A stretch of 64,000 nucleotides of DNA from Halothiobacillus diazotrophicus (lineage in GTDB: Bacteria; Pseudomonadota; Gammaproteobacteria; Halothiobacillales; Halothiobacillaceae), in the NCBI RefSeq assembly GCF_001663815.1, contig NZ_CP016027.1, forward strand, positions 1,933,001 through 1,997,000, in the 5' to 3' direction. This document shows, in pieces, positions 55,672 through 64,000 of this stretch (its first letter is position 1; every line of letters begins with the position of its first letter). The notes below the pieces were generated by a model. It was not told where the DNA came from. It did not search any database and saw only the letters and a list, made by a program, of their open reading frames with translations. Position numbers and translations under genes: made by a program.

Positions 55672-56208
55672 TTAGCGACTCAATTGGGCGGCCAGCTTTT
55701 CAATGCCGCCGCGCATTGAACCGTCGATCACCCAATCGCCGGCGCGGATGATGGCGCCGCCGATGAGGCTGCTGTCGATTTCCGTGTGCAAATCGACGGA
55801 GCGGTTCAAGCGCTTCTTGAGCGCCGCGTTAATAAGGTTGATTTCGTTCTCGGACAACGGATGGGCAGACACGACCGTGGCGGTAACCCGCTCTTCAGCC
55901 TGGGCGCGGAGCGCCTCATACTGTTCGGCGACGGCAGGCATCAGACTCAAACGTCCGTTTTCGCCCATAAGACGAACCAGGTTAACCCCGGCCGCATCCA
56001 ACTCGGACGATACGACGGCCAGAAAGCCTTTCGTACGCTCTTCCGAGGGACGGGAAACGTCGCTCAAGTACCGAACCATGTCGTCGTTGCTTGCCACCTC
56101 GGCCAGCAATGCCAGTTGCCGCGACCACGCGTCGGCTGAACCAGCCGCCGTGCTCAGCTCGTGGACTGCCTTGGCGTACGATTGCGCAATTTGGATATTT
56201 TCGGACAT
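55672..56208 (-). CDS. atpH: ATP synthase F1 subunit delta
   Basis: 178 residues. An N-terminal helical bundle (IQIAQSYAKAVHELSTAAGS) that caps alpha, and a C-terminal domain (VVSAHPLSENEINLINAALK, DSSLIGGAIIRAGDWVIDGS) that binds subunit b. It is the stator link. It starts 18 bases after atpF ends. Confidence 0.96.
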   Translation of the reverse strand: MSENIQIAQSYAKAVHELSTAAGSADAWSRQLALLAEVASNDDMVRYLSDVSRPSEERTKGFLAVVSSELDAAGVNLVRLMGENGRLSLMPAVAEQYEALRAQAEERVTATVVSAHPLSENEINLINAALKKRLNRSVDLHTEIDSSLIGGAIIRAGDWVIDGSMRGGIEKLAAQLSR

Positions 56209-56226
56209 TGACGTGTACCTATATCC

Positions 56227-56697
56227 TTAAATGTGGGCAATCAGATCGGCCAGCGCCGCTTCATGATCCTTGTTGGTCACTTCACGCTTCAGGATACGCT
56301 CGGCGCCAACGACGGCGATCGCAGACACCTGGCTGCGGAGTGCGTCCTTCGCCCGATTGACTTCCCGATCGATTTCAGCAGACGCCTGGGCAACGATGCG
56401 CTCGGCTTCCGCCTTGGCGTTCACGCGCGCATCTTCCAGAATCTGGTTCGAACGTGCATTCGCCTGGGCGATGATGTCGTTTGCCTTTTCCTTGGTCTCG
56501 CGCAGCAGTTCCGCAGAACGCTCTTGAGCCAGTTTCAGTTCGTGCTTGCCTCGCTCGGATGCCGAGAGGCCGTCAGCAATCTTCTGGCGACGGGCTTCCA
56601 TCAATGCGGAAAGCGGTGTCCAGAGATATTTGCTGACCAGCCAAACGAGCACCGCGAAGGCGAGGATTTGTGCAACGAGTGTGATGTTAATGTTCAC
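56227..56697 (-). CDS. atpF: ATP synthase F0 subunit b
   Basis: 156 residues. One N-terminal membrane segment ([20 protein letters not shown]) then a long charged, Ala-rich coiled coil ending near residue 150. A dimer makes the peripheral stalk. A single atpF with no b' copy is normal for gammaproteobacteria. Confidence 0.97.
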   Translation of the reverse strand: MNINITLVAQILAFAVLVWLVSKYLWTPLSALMEARRQKIADGLSASERGKHELKLAQERSAELLRETKEKANDIIAQANARSNQILEDARVNAKAEAERIVAQASAEIDREVNRAKDALRSQVSAIAVVGAERILKREVTNKDHEAALADLIAHI

Positions 56698-56799
56698 AGG
56701 TTCCCCTCGATTGTTGCCGTTTCGATGATACCGGGCCCAATGTCGTGATGCCGGTGCTCAACAGCGCCGGCATCACGGACAGACTAGGCCCGCACGAAG

Positions 56800-57087
56800 T
56801 TAGATTGCACCAATCGCGGCTTTCAGCGCGCCAACGAACGGGTTGGCGAACAGGAACCACATGGCGAACGCGAGGATGATGAACGGGAAGGATTCCATCA
56901 GACCGGCGAAGATGAACATGTTGGTCATCAGTTGCGGACGCATTTCCGGCTGACGGGAAATCCCTTCCAGGGTCTTGGAGCAGATCAGGCCCCAGCCGAT
57001 GGCCGAACCCAGACCGGCAGCAGCCAGAATCACACCAACACCTACAGCTGTATAGGCGTAAATCGTCGCGAGCATTTCAGGGGTCAT
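56800..57087 (-). CDS. atpE: ATP synthase F0 subunit c
   Basis: 95 residues with two membrane helices and the polar loop RQPEMRP between them. The ion-carrying carboxylate is Glu65 (LMESFPFI), not Asp as in E. coli. The residues known to coordinate sodium in the first helix of Na+-type rings (a Gln near 32) are absent here (W32), so the ring should carry protons. 44 bases separate it from atpB. Confidence 0.97.
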   Translation of the reverse strand: MTPEMLATIYAYTAVGVGVILAAAGLGSAIGWGLICSKTLEGISRQPEMRPQLMTNMFIFAGLMESFPFIILAFAMWFLFANPFVGALKAAIGAI

Positions 57088-57131
57088 TTACATTCTCCTC
57101 AATCGAACAGTTAAAAAACGAAACACGAAAA

Positions 57132-58366
<1,235 letters not shown>

Positions 58367-58374
<8 letters not shown>

Positions 58375-58636
58375 TATCGCCATGATGTTTCGACAGCATT
58401 AAACGGTGGGCATTTCTCATGCCGCCGATAAACCCGAGCAGGCCACCAATCAGCATGCCGATTGGCGCCCACCCCAGCCAACGGTCCACCAAGTAGCCCA
58501 GGAGCAGACCGGCAATCACCGTGGACGCGAATACGTTGCCCGCACCGACATTCAGCAGCCCCTGCAACCGGGCCGCCAAGTATCCTGACACTTGTTTTTT
58601 CGGCGTATTCTGCGGGACGTCGTGGGAATCGGCCAT
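58367..58636 (-). CDS. atpZ: AtpZ/AtpI-family small membrane protein
   Basis: 89 residues. A short polar N-terminus is followed by two membrane segments (GNVFASTVIAGLLLGYLVDR, PIGMLIGGLLGFIGGMRNAH) with conserved Gly and Asp at the turn, as in AtpZ proteins found at the head of atp operons. An ATG at 58660 would lengthen it by eight residues. It is the first gene of the operon, and a magnesium or calcium link has been proposed for the family. Confidence 0.8.
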
Positions 58637-58672
58637 CGTGTGCTCGTATTTACCGGCCAAAATTTGGCAGGT

Positions 58673-58701
58673 AGTTTAACGGCATATTTCACGGACAACA
58701 A
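58673..58701 (-). promoter_or_regulatory. candidate atp operon promoter
   Basis: On the minus strand TTGTTG (58701-58696) and TAAACT (58678-58673) are separated by exactly 17 bp and lie 37-65 bp before the atpZ ATG. Both boxes match sigma-70 in four or five of six positions, which is good for a GC-rich genome. Confidence 0.55.
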
Positions 58702-58778
58702 CAGTTGCCGTACCTACCCATTCGCGCCCCGGTCATTTGGCACAATCGACCGAAAACCTTGCCGCCTCACAGTTCGGA

Positions 58779-59651
58779 TCAGATTGGCTCCGGATCGCGG
58801 GGATCAAGCAAACGGCTCAGAATCGACTCGAGTTGCGCCGGATGTTCATAGCGCAACGTCAGACGCCCCTTTCCCCGGGCGCCAGACTGCAGCTCGGCCA
58901 CGACGCCCAGCGCTTCCGAGATTCGCCGAACCAGTGCCTCCGTATCCGCATCCTGCGTGTTCAACTCGGCGAGACGCGGCGCTTCGTTCAGCTTGCGCAC
59001 CATGGTTTCCACCTGCCGGACGGTCAGGGCGCGCGCGACGATTTTCTCCGCCACGGCAGCCTGCTGCTCCTGCGGCAGCCCCGCCAGTGCCCGCGCGTGC
59101 CCGGCATCGATCCGGTTGCCCTGCAGGAGCGCCCGGACAGGCTCCGCCAGATCCAGAAGACGCAAGGCGTTGCTGACCACCGGTCGCGACACGCCGAGGA
59201 TATCCGCCACCTGCTGATGGGTCATGTCGAATTCGCGGATCAACCGACTCATCGCTTCGGCTTGCTCGATCGGATCGAGATCCTCGCGCTGCAGGTTTTC
59301 GATCAACGCCAGTGCGGCCGCCTGATGATCGTCAATCTCGCGAACGATCGCGGGAATCTGATGCAGGCCTGCCAGTTGGGCCGCACGCCAACGTCGCTCA
59401 CCGGCGATCAACTCGTATTCACCGGAGCGACGACGCAACACGACCGGCTGGATCAGCCCCTGAGCACGAATGGAATCCGCAAGACTCTGCAGCGCACCTT
59501 CGTCAAATCGGGTCCGGGGCTGAAAAGGGCTCGGATGAATCAGCTCCAGTGCCACATCCCGCAACTGACCACCCAATTCTTCCTGGGCCGATTCACTGGA
59601 GCGCAGGAGCGCATCGAGGCCGCGACCCAATCCTTTTTTCTTTACTGTCAT
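58779..59651 (-). CDS. parB: chromosome partitioning protein ParB
   Basis: 290 residues. The ParB/Spo0J CTPase fold (about 30-120) has IHPSPFQPRTRFDEGALQSL, the GERRWRAAQLAGL box and ENLQREDLDPIEQAEAMSRL; the helix-turn-helix (MTHQQVADILGVSRPVVSNA) binds parS. The C-terminal segment dimerises. The N-terminal RGLGRGLDAL-like sequence recruits ParA. It follows parA by 21 bases. Confidence 0.97.
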   Translation of the reverse strand: MTVKKKGLGRGLDALLRSSESAQEELGGQLRDVALELIHPSPFQPRTRFDEGALQSLADSIRAQGLIQPVVLRRRSGEYELIAGERRWRAAQLAGLHQIPAIVREIDDHQAAALALIENLQREDLDPIEQAEAMSRLIREFDMTHQQVADILGVSRPVVSNALRLLDLAEPVRALLQGNRIDAGHARALAGLPQEQQAAVAEKIVARALTVRQVETMVRKLNEAPRLAELNTQDADTEALVRRISEALGVVAELQSGARGKGRLTLRYEHPAQLESILSRLLDPRDPEPI

Positions 59652-59672
59652 GTCCGTTCTCTCTTTGGATCG

Positions 59673-60494
59673 TTATTCCCGCGCCTGTGCGGCCCGAAAA
59701 CTTGCGGGTTTCGGGCCTGCCGCCAACCGCGTCCGGGCACGCTCGATCAACTCCCGGGCCAGCTCGTCATAGGCCTGCGCCCCCGAGGACTGCCGGTCAT
59801 AGAACAATGCCGGCAAGCCATAGCTGGGCGCCTCGGCCAAACGAACATTCCGCGGGATCACGGTCGAGAACACCTGCGCCCCGAAATGGGCGAGCAATTG
59901 GTCGGAAACCTGTTGTGCCAGCAAATTCCGTGAGTCGTACAGGGTGCGCAGCACCCCCGCAATCCCGAGGGAGGGCTGCAAGGACAGGCGCACCTGCTCG
60001 ATCGTATCCAACAAGGCACTCAACCCCTCCAGCGCAAAGTACTCACACTGGACCGGGATCAGGACGTCGTTCGCCGCAACCAGGGCGTTGATGGTCAGGG
60101 TGTTCAGTGCAGGCGGGCAATCGATCAGGATGAAATCGTAGCGCGCCATCACGGGAACCAGCGCCCGTCGGAGCTTCATTTCACGCCCGATCCGCGTGAC
60201 CAGCTGGAACTCGGTGCCCGCCAGATCGATGGTGGACGGCAGCAGGTCGTAGCCCGCCGGCTCACTGCGAATCAAAGCCCGATCCACCGACAGCTCGTCG
60301 AGCAGCACCTCCGAAATGCTGGTCTCGACCGCCGGCTTGTCGACCCCCGAACTGACCGTGGCATTACCCTGGGGATCCATGTCCACCAGCAGGACCCGCT
60401 GATCCCGATCCCGCAGCGCGGCGGCCAGATTGACGGCGGTCGTCGTTTTACCGACACCGCCCTTTTGATTCGTAATGGCCAGCGTCCAACTCAT
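59673..60494 (-). CDS. parA: chromosome partitioning ATPase ParA (Soj)
   Basis: 273 residues. The deviant Walker A motif is NQKGGVGKTTTAVNLAAAL (8-26), with Walker A' LLVDMDPQGN and Walker B DFILIDCPPALN. No N-terminal helix-turn-helix is present, so it is the short chromosomal type. With ParB it segregates the origin region. The start overlaps rsmG by four bases. Confidence 0.97.
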   Translation of the reverse strand: MSWTLAITNQKGGVGKTTTAVNLAAALRDRDQRVLLVDMDPQGNATVSSGVDKPAVETSISEVLLDELSVDRALIRSEPAGYDLLPSTIDLAGTEFQLVTRIGREMKLRRALVPVMARYDFILIDCPPALNTLTINALVAANDVLIPVQCEYFALEGLSALLDTIEQVRLSLQPSLGIAGVLRTLYDSRNLLAQQVSDQLLAHFGAQVFSTVIPRNVRLAEAPSYGLPALFYDRQSSGAQAYDELARELIERARTRLAAGPKPASFRAAQARE

Positions 60495-61153
60495 GACATC
60501 GTCTCTCGCTGAAAGATGAGCAGATGCCGCTCCGCATTCAAACCGGGCACGGTCAACGGCATGATCTCCCTGATCTCGAATTTATCCGGCATCGTTTCCG
60601 GCGTCGCCACATCGACCCGCCCCTTCATGGCCAGCCACTCGCCCCCCGGTCGCGCGAGGTGTGCCGTCGACGTCAGAAAATCCGATGTCGAGGCATATGC
60701 ACGGGAGATCACCTGATCGAACTGGTCAGCCGGCAACGACTCGACCCGTCCACGCACGACGCGTACATTCGGCAGGCCCAGTGTCCGGATGGCGGTTTCT
60801 GCAAATCGGGTCATCTTCAGATTGGAATCGATCAAGGTGACATCCAGCGTCGGGTCGGCTATCGCCAGGATAATACCGGGAATGCCCGGGCCGCTGCCGA
60901 CATCCGCCAGGCGCCCGGCAGAACGAACCCAGGGGCGAACGGCCAGGGAGTCCAGCACATGGCGCACCACCATGTCGGCAGGATCCCGTACCGCGGTCAG
61001 ATTGTAGGTGCGATTCCACTTGGACAGAAGCATCAGATAGCCGGCCAGCTGCACGGCCGTCTCGGGGGCGACAGGCTGGTCGAGTCCTCGCGCCCCGGCC
61101 GCAATCGCATCGACCAGCGCGGGGGCGACCCCGATCTCCGCCACCTGCGTCAT
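60491..61153 (-). CDS. rsmG: 16S rRNA (guanine-527-N7) methyltransferase
   Basis: 220 residues from the ATG 61153; an upstream TTG in frame overlaps mnmG and is less likely. Motif I is LADVGSGPGIPGI, with KWNRTYNLTAVRDPADMVVR (N-terminal family signature) and the SRAYAS motif. It methylates the 530-loop base of 16S rRNA. Loss gives low-level streptomycin resistance in many bacteria. Confidence 0.95.
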   Translation of the reverse strand: MTQVAEIGVAPALVDAIAAGARGLDQPVAPETAVQLAGYLMLLSKWNRTYNLTAVRDPADMVVRHVLDSLAVRPWVRSAGRLADVGSGPGIPGIILAIADPTLDVTLIDSNLKMTRFAETAIRTLGLPNVRVVRGRVESLPADQFDQVISRAYASTSDFLTSTAHLARPGGEWLAMKGRVDVATPETMPDKFEIREIMPLTVPGLNAERHLLIFQRETMS

Positions 61154-61155
61154 GC

Positions 61156-63036
61156 TCAAGCCGAAGCCGCCAGCAAGCTGCGTCGCTTCAGGTGCACCAA
61201 CAACAACGAGACCGCTGCCGGGGTCACGCCGGGAATCCGGCTGGCCTGTCCGATCGTCGCCGGGCGCTGGGCCGACAGCTTGCTGCGCACCTCATGGGAC
61301 AGACCGGGGATGGCGTCGTAATCGAGATCCGGCGGCAACACCTGGGTTTCCTGCTGCACGGAACGGGAAACCTCGTCCCGCTGCCGGTCGACATAGCCCG
61401 CATACTTGACCTCGATCTCGATCTGCTCGGTCACCGCCCGGGGCAGCGGCGTTTCGGGCGACAGACTCGGCACCTGCGCCAGCAGGTCGTAGTCGATTTC
61501 GGGCCGCCGCAACAGATCCAGCGCGCGAACCCCCTTGCTGATCGGGCTCGGCAGACCGGCTGCATCCGGATGCTCAGGATGGATCCACAAGTCGGACAAA
61601 CGCGAACGCTCCCGCTCGATGGCTTCCATCTTCTCGTTGTAGGCCCGCCAACGGGTTTCATCGACAAGACCCATGGCGTGCCCGATCGCCGTCAAACGCT
61701 GATCGGCATTATCCTCCCGCAACATGAGCCGGTATTCGGCCCGGCTGGTGAACATGCGGTAGGGCTCCTGAGTCCCCTGCGTGATCAGGTCGTCGACCAG
61801 AACCCCGAGATAGGCCTGATCACGTCGCAGGATCAGCGGGTCGCGGCCCAGCGCGCACGCCGCCGCATTGGCGCCGGCCAGCAACCCCTGGGCACCGGCT
61901 TCCTCATACCCCGTGGTTCCGTTGATCTGTCCGGCAAAATACAGACCCTCGATGGCCTGCGTCTCCAGCGTCGGCTTCAACCCGCGCGGATCGAAGAAAT
62001 CGTACTCGATGGCGTACCCGGGGCGCGTGATCACGGCTCGCTCGAAGCCACGGATCGTGCGCACGTACGCCAACTGCACGTCGAACGGCAGACTGGTGGA
62101 AATCCCGTTGGGGTAGATCTCATTGGTGGTCAGTCCTTCCGGCTCCACGAACACCTGATGCGAATCCTTGTCGGCGAACCGATGGATCTTGTCCTCGATC
62201 GACGGACAGTAACGCGGACCGACACCATCGATCACGCCGGTGAACATCGGCGAACGGTCGAGGCCATTGCGGATGATCTCATGCGTCTGCTCGTTGGTAT
62301 GGGTGATGTAGCAATTGATCTGCTGCGGATGCTCGCTGGCCGAGCCCAGGAACGAGAAGACGGGCTCGGGCGTATCGCCGGGCTGCGCCTGCATCACCGA
62401 CAGGTCGATGGAACGGATGTCAATCCGGGGTGGGGTGCCGGTCTTCAGGCGACCCACGCCCAGCGACAGTTCCCGCAAGCGCTCGGCCAGACGCAACGCA
62501 GGCGCATCGCCGGCGCGCCCGCCTTGATAAGTTTGCAGTCCGATGTGAATCTGCCCCGCGAGAAACGTCCCGGCGGTCAGCACCACCGTGCGGCCGACGA
62601 ATTCGATGCCGGCCTGCGTGCGCACGCCGATCACGCGATGCCCCTCGAGCAACAGGTCGTCGATCGCCTGCTGGAACAGCATCAGATTGGGTTGGTTTTC
62701 CAGCATCTGCCGAATGGCGGCCTTGTAGAGGATGCGATCCGCCTGGGCACGGGTGGCGCGCACAGCCGGCCCTTTGCGGGCATTCAGGGTCCGGAACTGG
62801 ATGCCGCCACGATCCGCGGCGCGGGCCATGGCACCCCCCAACGCATCGATCTCGCGCACCAGATGCCCCTTGCCGATACCGCCGATCGCCGGGTTGCAGC
62901 TCATCTGCCCGAGGGTCTCGATGTTGTGGGTCACCAACAACGTCGACGCCCCCATGCGCGCAGCCGCCAGCGCGGCTTCGGTGCCTGCATGGCCGCCGCC
63001 GACAACGATCACATCAAAATTCTCGGGATAACGCAC
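61156..63036 (-). CDS. mnmG: tRNA uridine-34 carboxymethylaminomethyl modification enzyme MnmG
   Basis: 626 residues. The FAD site is [20 protein letters not shown], then [20 protein letters not shown]; two of the conserved Cys ([10 protein letters not shown] and NCYITHTN) are present. With MnmE it forms the cmnm5 group on the wobble uridine. The start is the GTG 63036, with CGGAG seven bases upstream; the longer frame begins with an unlikely Cys-rich segment. The order mnmG-rsmG-parA-parB-atp is conserved near many origins. Confidence 0.95.
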   Translation of the reverse strand: MRYPENFDVIVVGGGHAGTEAALAAARMGASTLLVTHNIETLGQMSCNPAIGGIGKGHLVREIDALGGAMARAADRGGIQFRTLNARKGPAVRATRAQADRILYKAAIRQMLENQPNLMLFQQAIDDLLLEGHRVIGVRTQAGIEFVGRTVVLTAGTFLAGQIHIGLQTYQGGRAGDAPALRLAERLRELSLGVGRLKTGTPPRIDIRSIDLSVMQAQPGDTPEPVFSFLGSASEHPQQINCYITHTNEQTHEIIRNGLDRSPMFTGVIDGVGPRYCPSIEDKIHRFADKDSHQVFVEPEGLTTNEIYPNGISTSLPFDVQLAYVRTIRGFERAVITRPGYAIEYDFFDPRGLKPTLETQAIEGLYFAGQINGTTGYEEAGAQGLLAGANAAACALGRDPLILRRDQAYLGVLVDDLITQGTQEPYRMFTSRAEYRLMLREDNADQRLTAIGHAMGLVDETRWRAYNEKMEAIERERSRLSDLWIHPEHPDAAGLPSPISKGVRALDLLRRPEIDYDLLAQVPSLSPETPLPRAVTEQIEIEVKYAGYVDRQRDEVSRSVQQETQVLPPDLDYDAIPGLSHEVRSKLSAQRPATIGQASRIPGVTPAAVSLLLVHLKRRSLLAASA

Positions 63037-63435
63037 GGGCAAACTCCGGGACACAATAGCGATACTGCACCTGCAGCACGAACATCGCCAAGGCACAGAT
63101 TCTTAAAGACGAAGGATTTTACGCGGGAAGGCGCACAAAATCGAGACTGACGCAGAAATTAGACGTTTTTTCTTTTGCTAAAACAGCGGGGTAGACACAC
63201 CCACCGAAAACCGCCATCCATCACGACGATCACGTGCCGCGAGTTCGCGTACCCACATCGCCGGCGACCGCTTTCCACCAATCACTATTTATAAGGCACG
63301 GGGTTTCGTGCAGAATATCCGGTCCCCCGTTCGGGGGATGACCCCGTGCCTGCCCGGCAGACCGCAATCGGGCGACGGAATACACGCCACACCCTGCCTA
63401 CCCGGCAACATAACATCCATATATACAAGGTAATA
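63037..63435. other. intergenic region between mnmG and the cold-shock gene
   Basis: About 400 bp with no gene seen. The half nearest mnmG is AT-richer (63100-63190) and holds TAAAAT hexamers that could act as a -10 box for mnmG. No DnaA boxes (TTATCCACA or close variants) and no AT-rich 13-mers were seen, so it is not called an origin, though the gene neighbourhood would allow one nearby. Confidence 0.45.
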
Positions 63436-63888
63436 ATGAACACACTGACAGAGTCACGTTTCTTTTCAGCCGTTATCGCGCTGGGCATCGCCCTGATCAC
63501 CGCCCTGGCCATTACGGAAATCCAAACCAACCCGCTGATTGAAAACAAGAGCCTGCGCTTTTTCGCCACTGCTGCCGTCATCTTCATCGTCTTCATGCTG
63601 GCCACCTTGATGCCGACCCGCGCAGCCGGGACGGCCGCACGCGCACGTCCTGCGGACAACGCCACCCAAGACCCGCACCCGGTCCGGGAAACCGGTCACG
63701 TCAAATGGTTCAACGTCGACAAGGGGTTCGGCTTCATCGTCCGGGAGAACGGGGAGGATCTGTTTGTCCACTTTCGCGCCGTCGGGGACGGCTCGACCCT
63801 GCACCTGATCGAAGGCCAGCGTGTGGAATACCATATCGGCCAGGGACGCAAGGGCCCCCAGGCCGAACAGGTCGTCGTCCTGGAATAA
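63436..63888 (+). CDS. membrane-anchored cold-shock-domain protein
   Basis: 150 residues with AAGG upstream of the ATG. Two membrane segments come first (about 9-25 and 40-58; FFSAVIALGIALITALAIT, FFATAAVIFIVFMLATLMP), then a short linker and a cold-shock domain (about 85-150): VKWFNVDKGFGFIVRENGED, with the RNP1 (KGFGFI) and RNP2 (LFVHFRAV) motifs, that should bind single-stranded nucleic acid. The domain faces the cytosol if the two helices form a hairpin. Its function is not known; the usual CspA proteins have no membrane part. Confidence 0.85.
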   Translation: MNTLTESRFFSAVIALGIALITALAITEIQTNPLIENKSLRFFATAAVIFIVFMLATLMPTRAAGTAARARPADNATQDPHPVRETGHVKWFNVDKGFGFIVRENGEDLFVHFRAVGDGSTLHLIEGQRVEYHIGQGRKGPQAEQVVVLE

Positions 63889-63898
63889 CGGGCGGTCG

Positions 63899-64000
63899 TC
63901 AGATCGGTCGACAGCAGCCCGGGATGTTTTCCCGAATCACGCTGCAGAGCAGGTCGATCGCCGCACTGCGCGTTGTGCGGGCGCGACTGGCGACGGCGAC
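63899..64000 (-). CDS. C-terminal fragment at the window edge, possible LysR-type regulator
   Basis: A minus-strand frame runs in from the right edge and ends at 63899. The 33 visible residues (SRARTTRSAAIDLLCSVIRE, then NIPGCCRPI) show the R-S-x-A-x-x-x-L-x-x-x-I-R-E helix often found at the end of LysR substrate domains. Too short to be sure. Confidence 0.4.
   Translation of the reverse strand, partial: VAVASRARTTRSAAIDLLCSVIRENIPGCCRPI

Noticed and set aside
63037..63435. A possible oriC next to mnmG
   Set aside because: No DnaA box or AT-rich 13-mer cluster was seen.

Overview
The window is about 64 kb of GC-rich chromosome from a gammaproteobacterium. Gene content and order (mnmG-rsmG-parA-parB next to a nine-gene atp operon, coaBC-dut-argB, a complete gspC-N operon, feoA-feoA-feoB-feoC, an exported two-domain rhodanese) fit a Halothiobacillus-like sulfur oxidiser of the Chromatiales. 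The genus is an inference from style and content, not a demonstrated assignment.

Layout. 1-3.2 kb: the tail of a probable transaldolase, a methyltransferase, and a Tat-exported phospholipase C. 3.2-9.3 kb is an AT-richer accessory island: the 3' end of an IS5-type element, a putative immunity gene with two CXXCG motifs, and a large Sec-exported Rhs protein with an HH-type nuclease-like tip. 9.4-13.4 kb: a membrane thioredoxin, then coaBC-dut-argB and a DUF4124 protein. 13.7-20.5 kb: a six-gene MoxR/Bat (aerotolerance-type) operon with overlapping genes. 20.6-26.4 kb: an inositol-monophosphatase family enzyme, a periplasmic sulfurtransferase, an AI-2E transporter, a DUF2076 protein and a fosmidomycin-resistance-type MFS exporter. 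26.5-38.2 kb: the type II secretion operon gspC to gspN on the minus strand. 38.5-42.2 kb: a PAP2 phosphatase, a family 4 glycosyltransferase, a globin, a DUF4260 protein and an FMN reductase. 42.4-46.6 kb: a methyltransferase and the Fur-box-preceded feo ferrous-iron operon. 46.7-51.3 kb: cbpA-like co-chaperone, rpmJ, rdgB, hemW, glmU. 51.3-58.7 kb: atpZ-I-B-E-F-H-A-G-D-C. 58.8-63.0 kb: parB, parA, rsmG, mnmG. The window ends with a membrane-anchored cold-shock-domain protein and a gene running off the edge.

How genes work together. The Tat-exported phospholipase C is a plausible cargo for the type II secretion system, as known for Pseudomonas PlcH/PlcN. The feo genes form one iron-import unit under likely Fur control. 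The MoxR/VWA/TPR/BatD set is probably a chaperone-like membrane complex. The Rhs gene and the small gene overlapping its 3' end have the organisation of a polymorphic toxin and its immunity protein.

The points most worth a second look are the Rhs/double-CXXCG pair (with a decayed Rhs cleavage motif and His/Asp-rich inserts), four independent 12-15 bp tandem-repeat arrays placed exactly at gene boundaries (one supplies a start codon), the loss of the zinc tetracysteine in GspE, and a VWA protein with a damaged metal site. I saw no tRNA, rRNA or CRISPR array and no convincing oriC.
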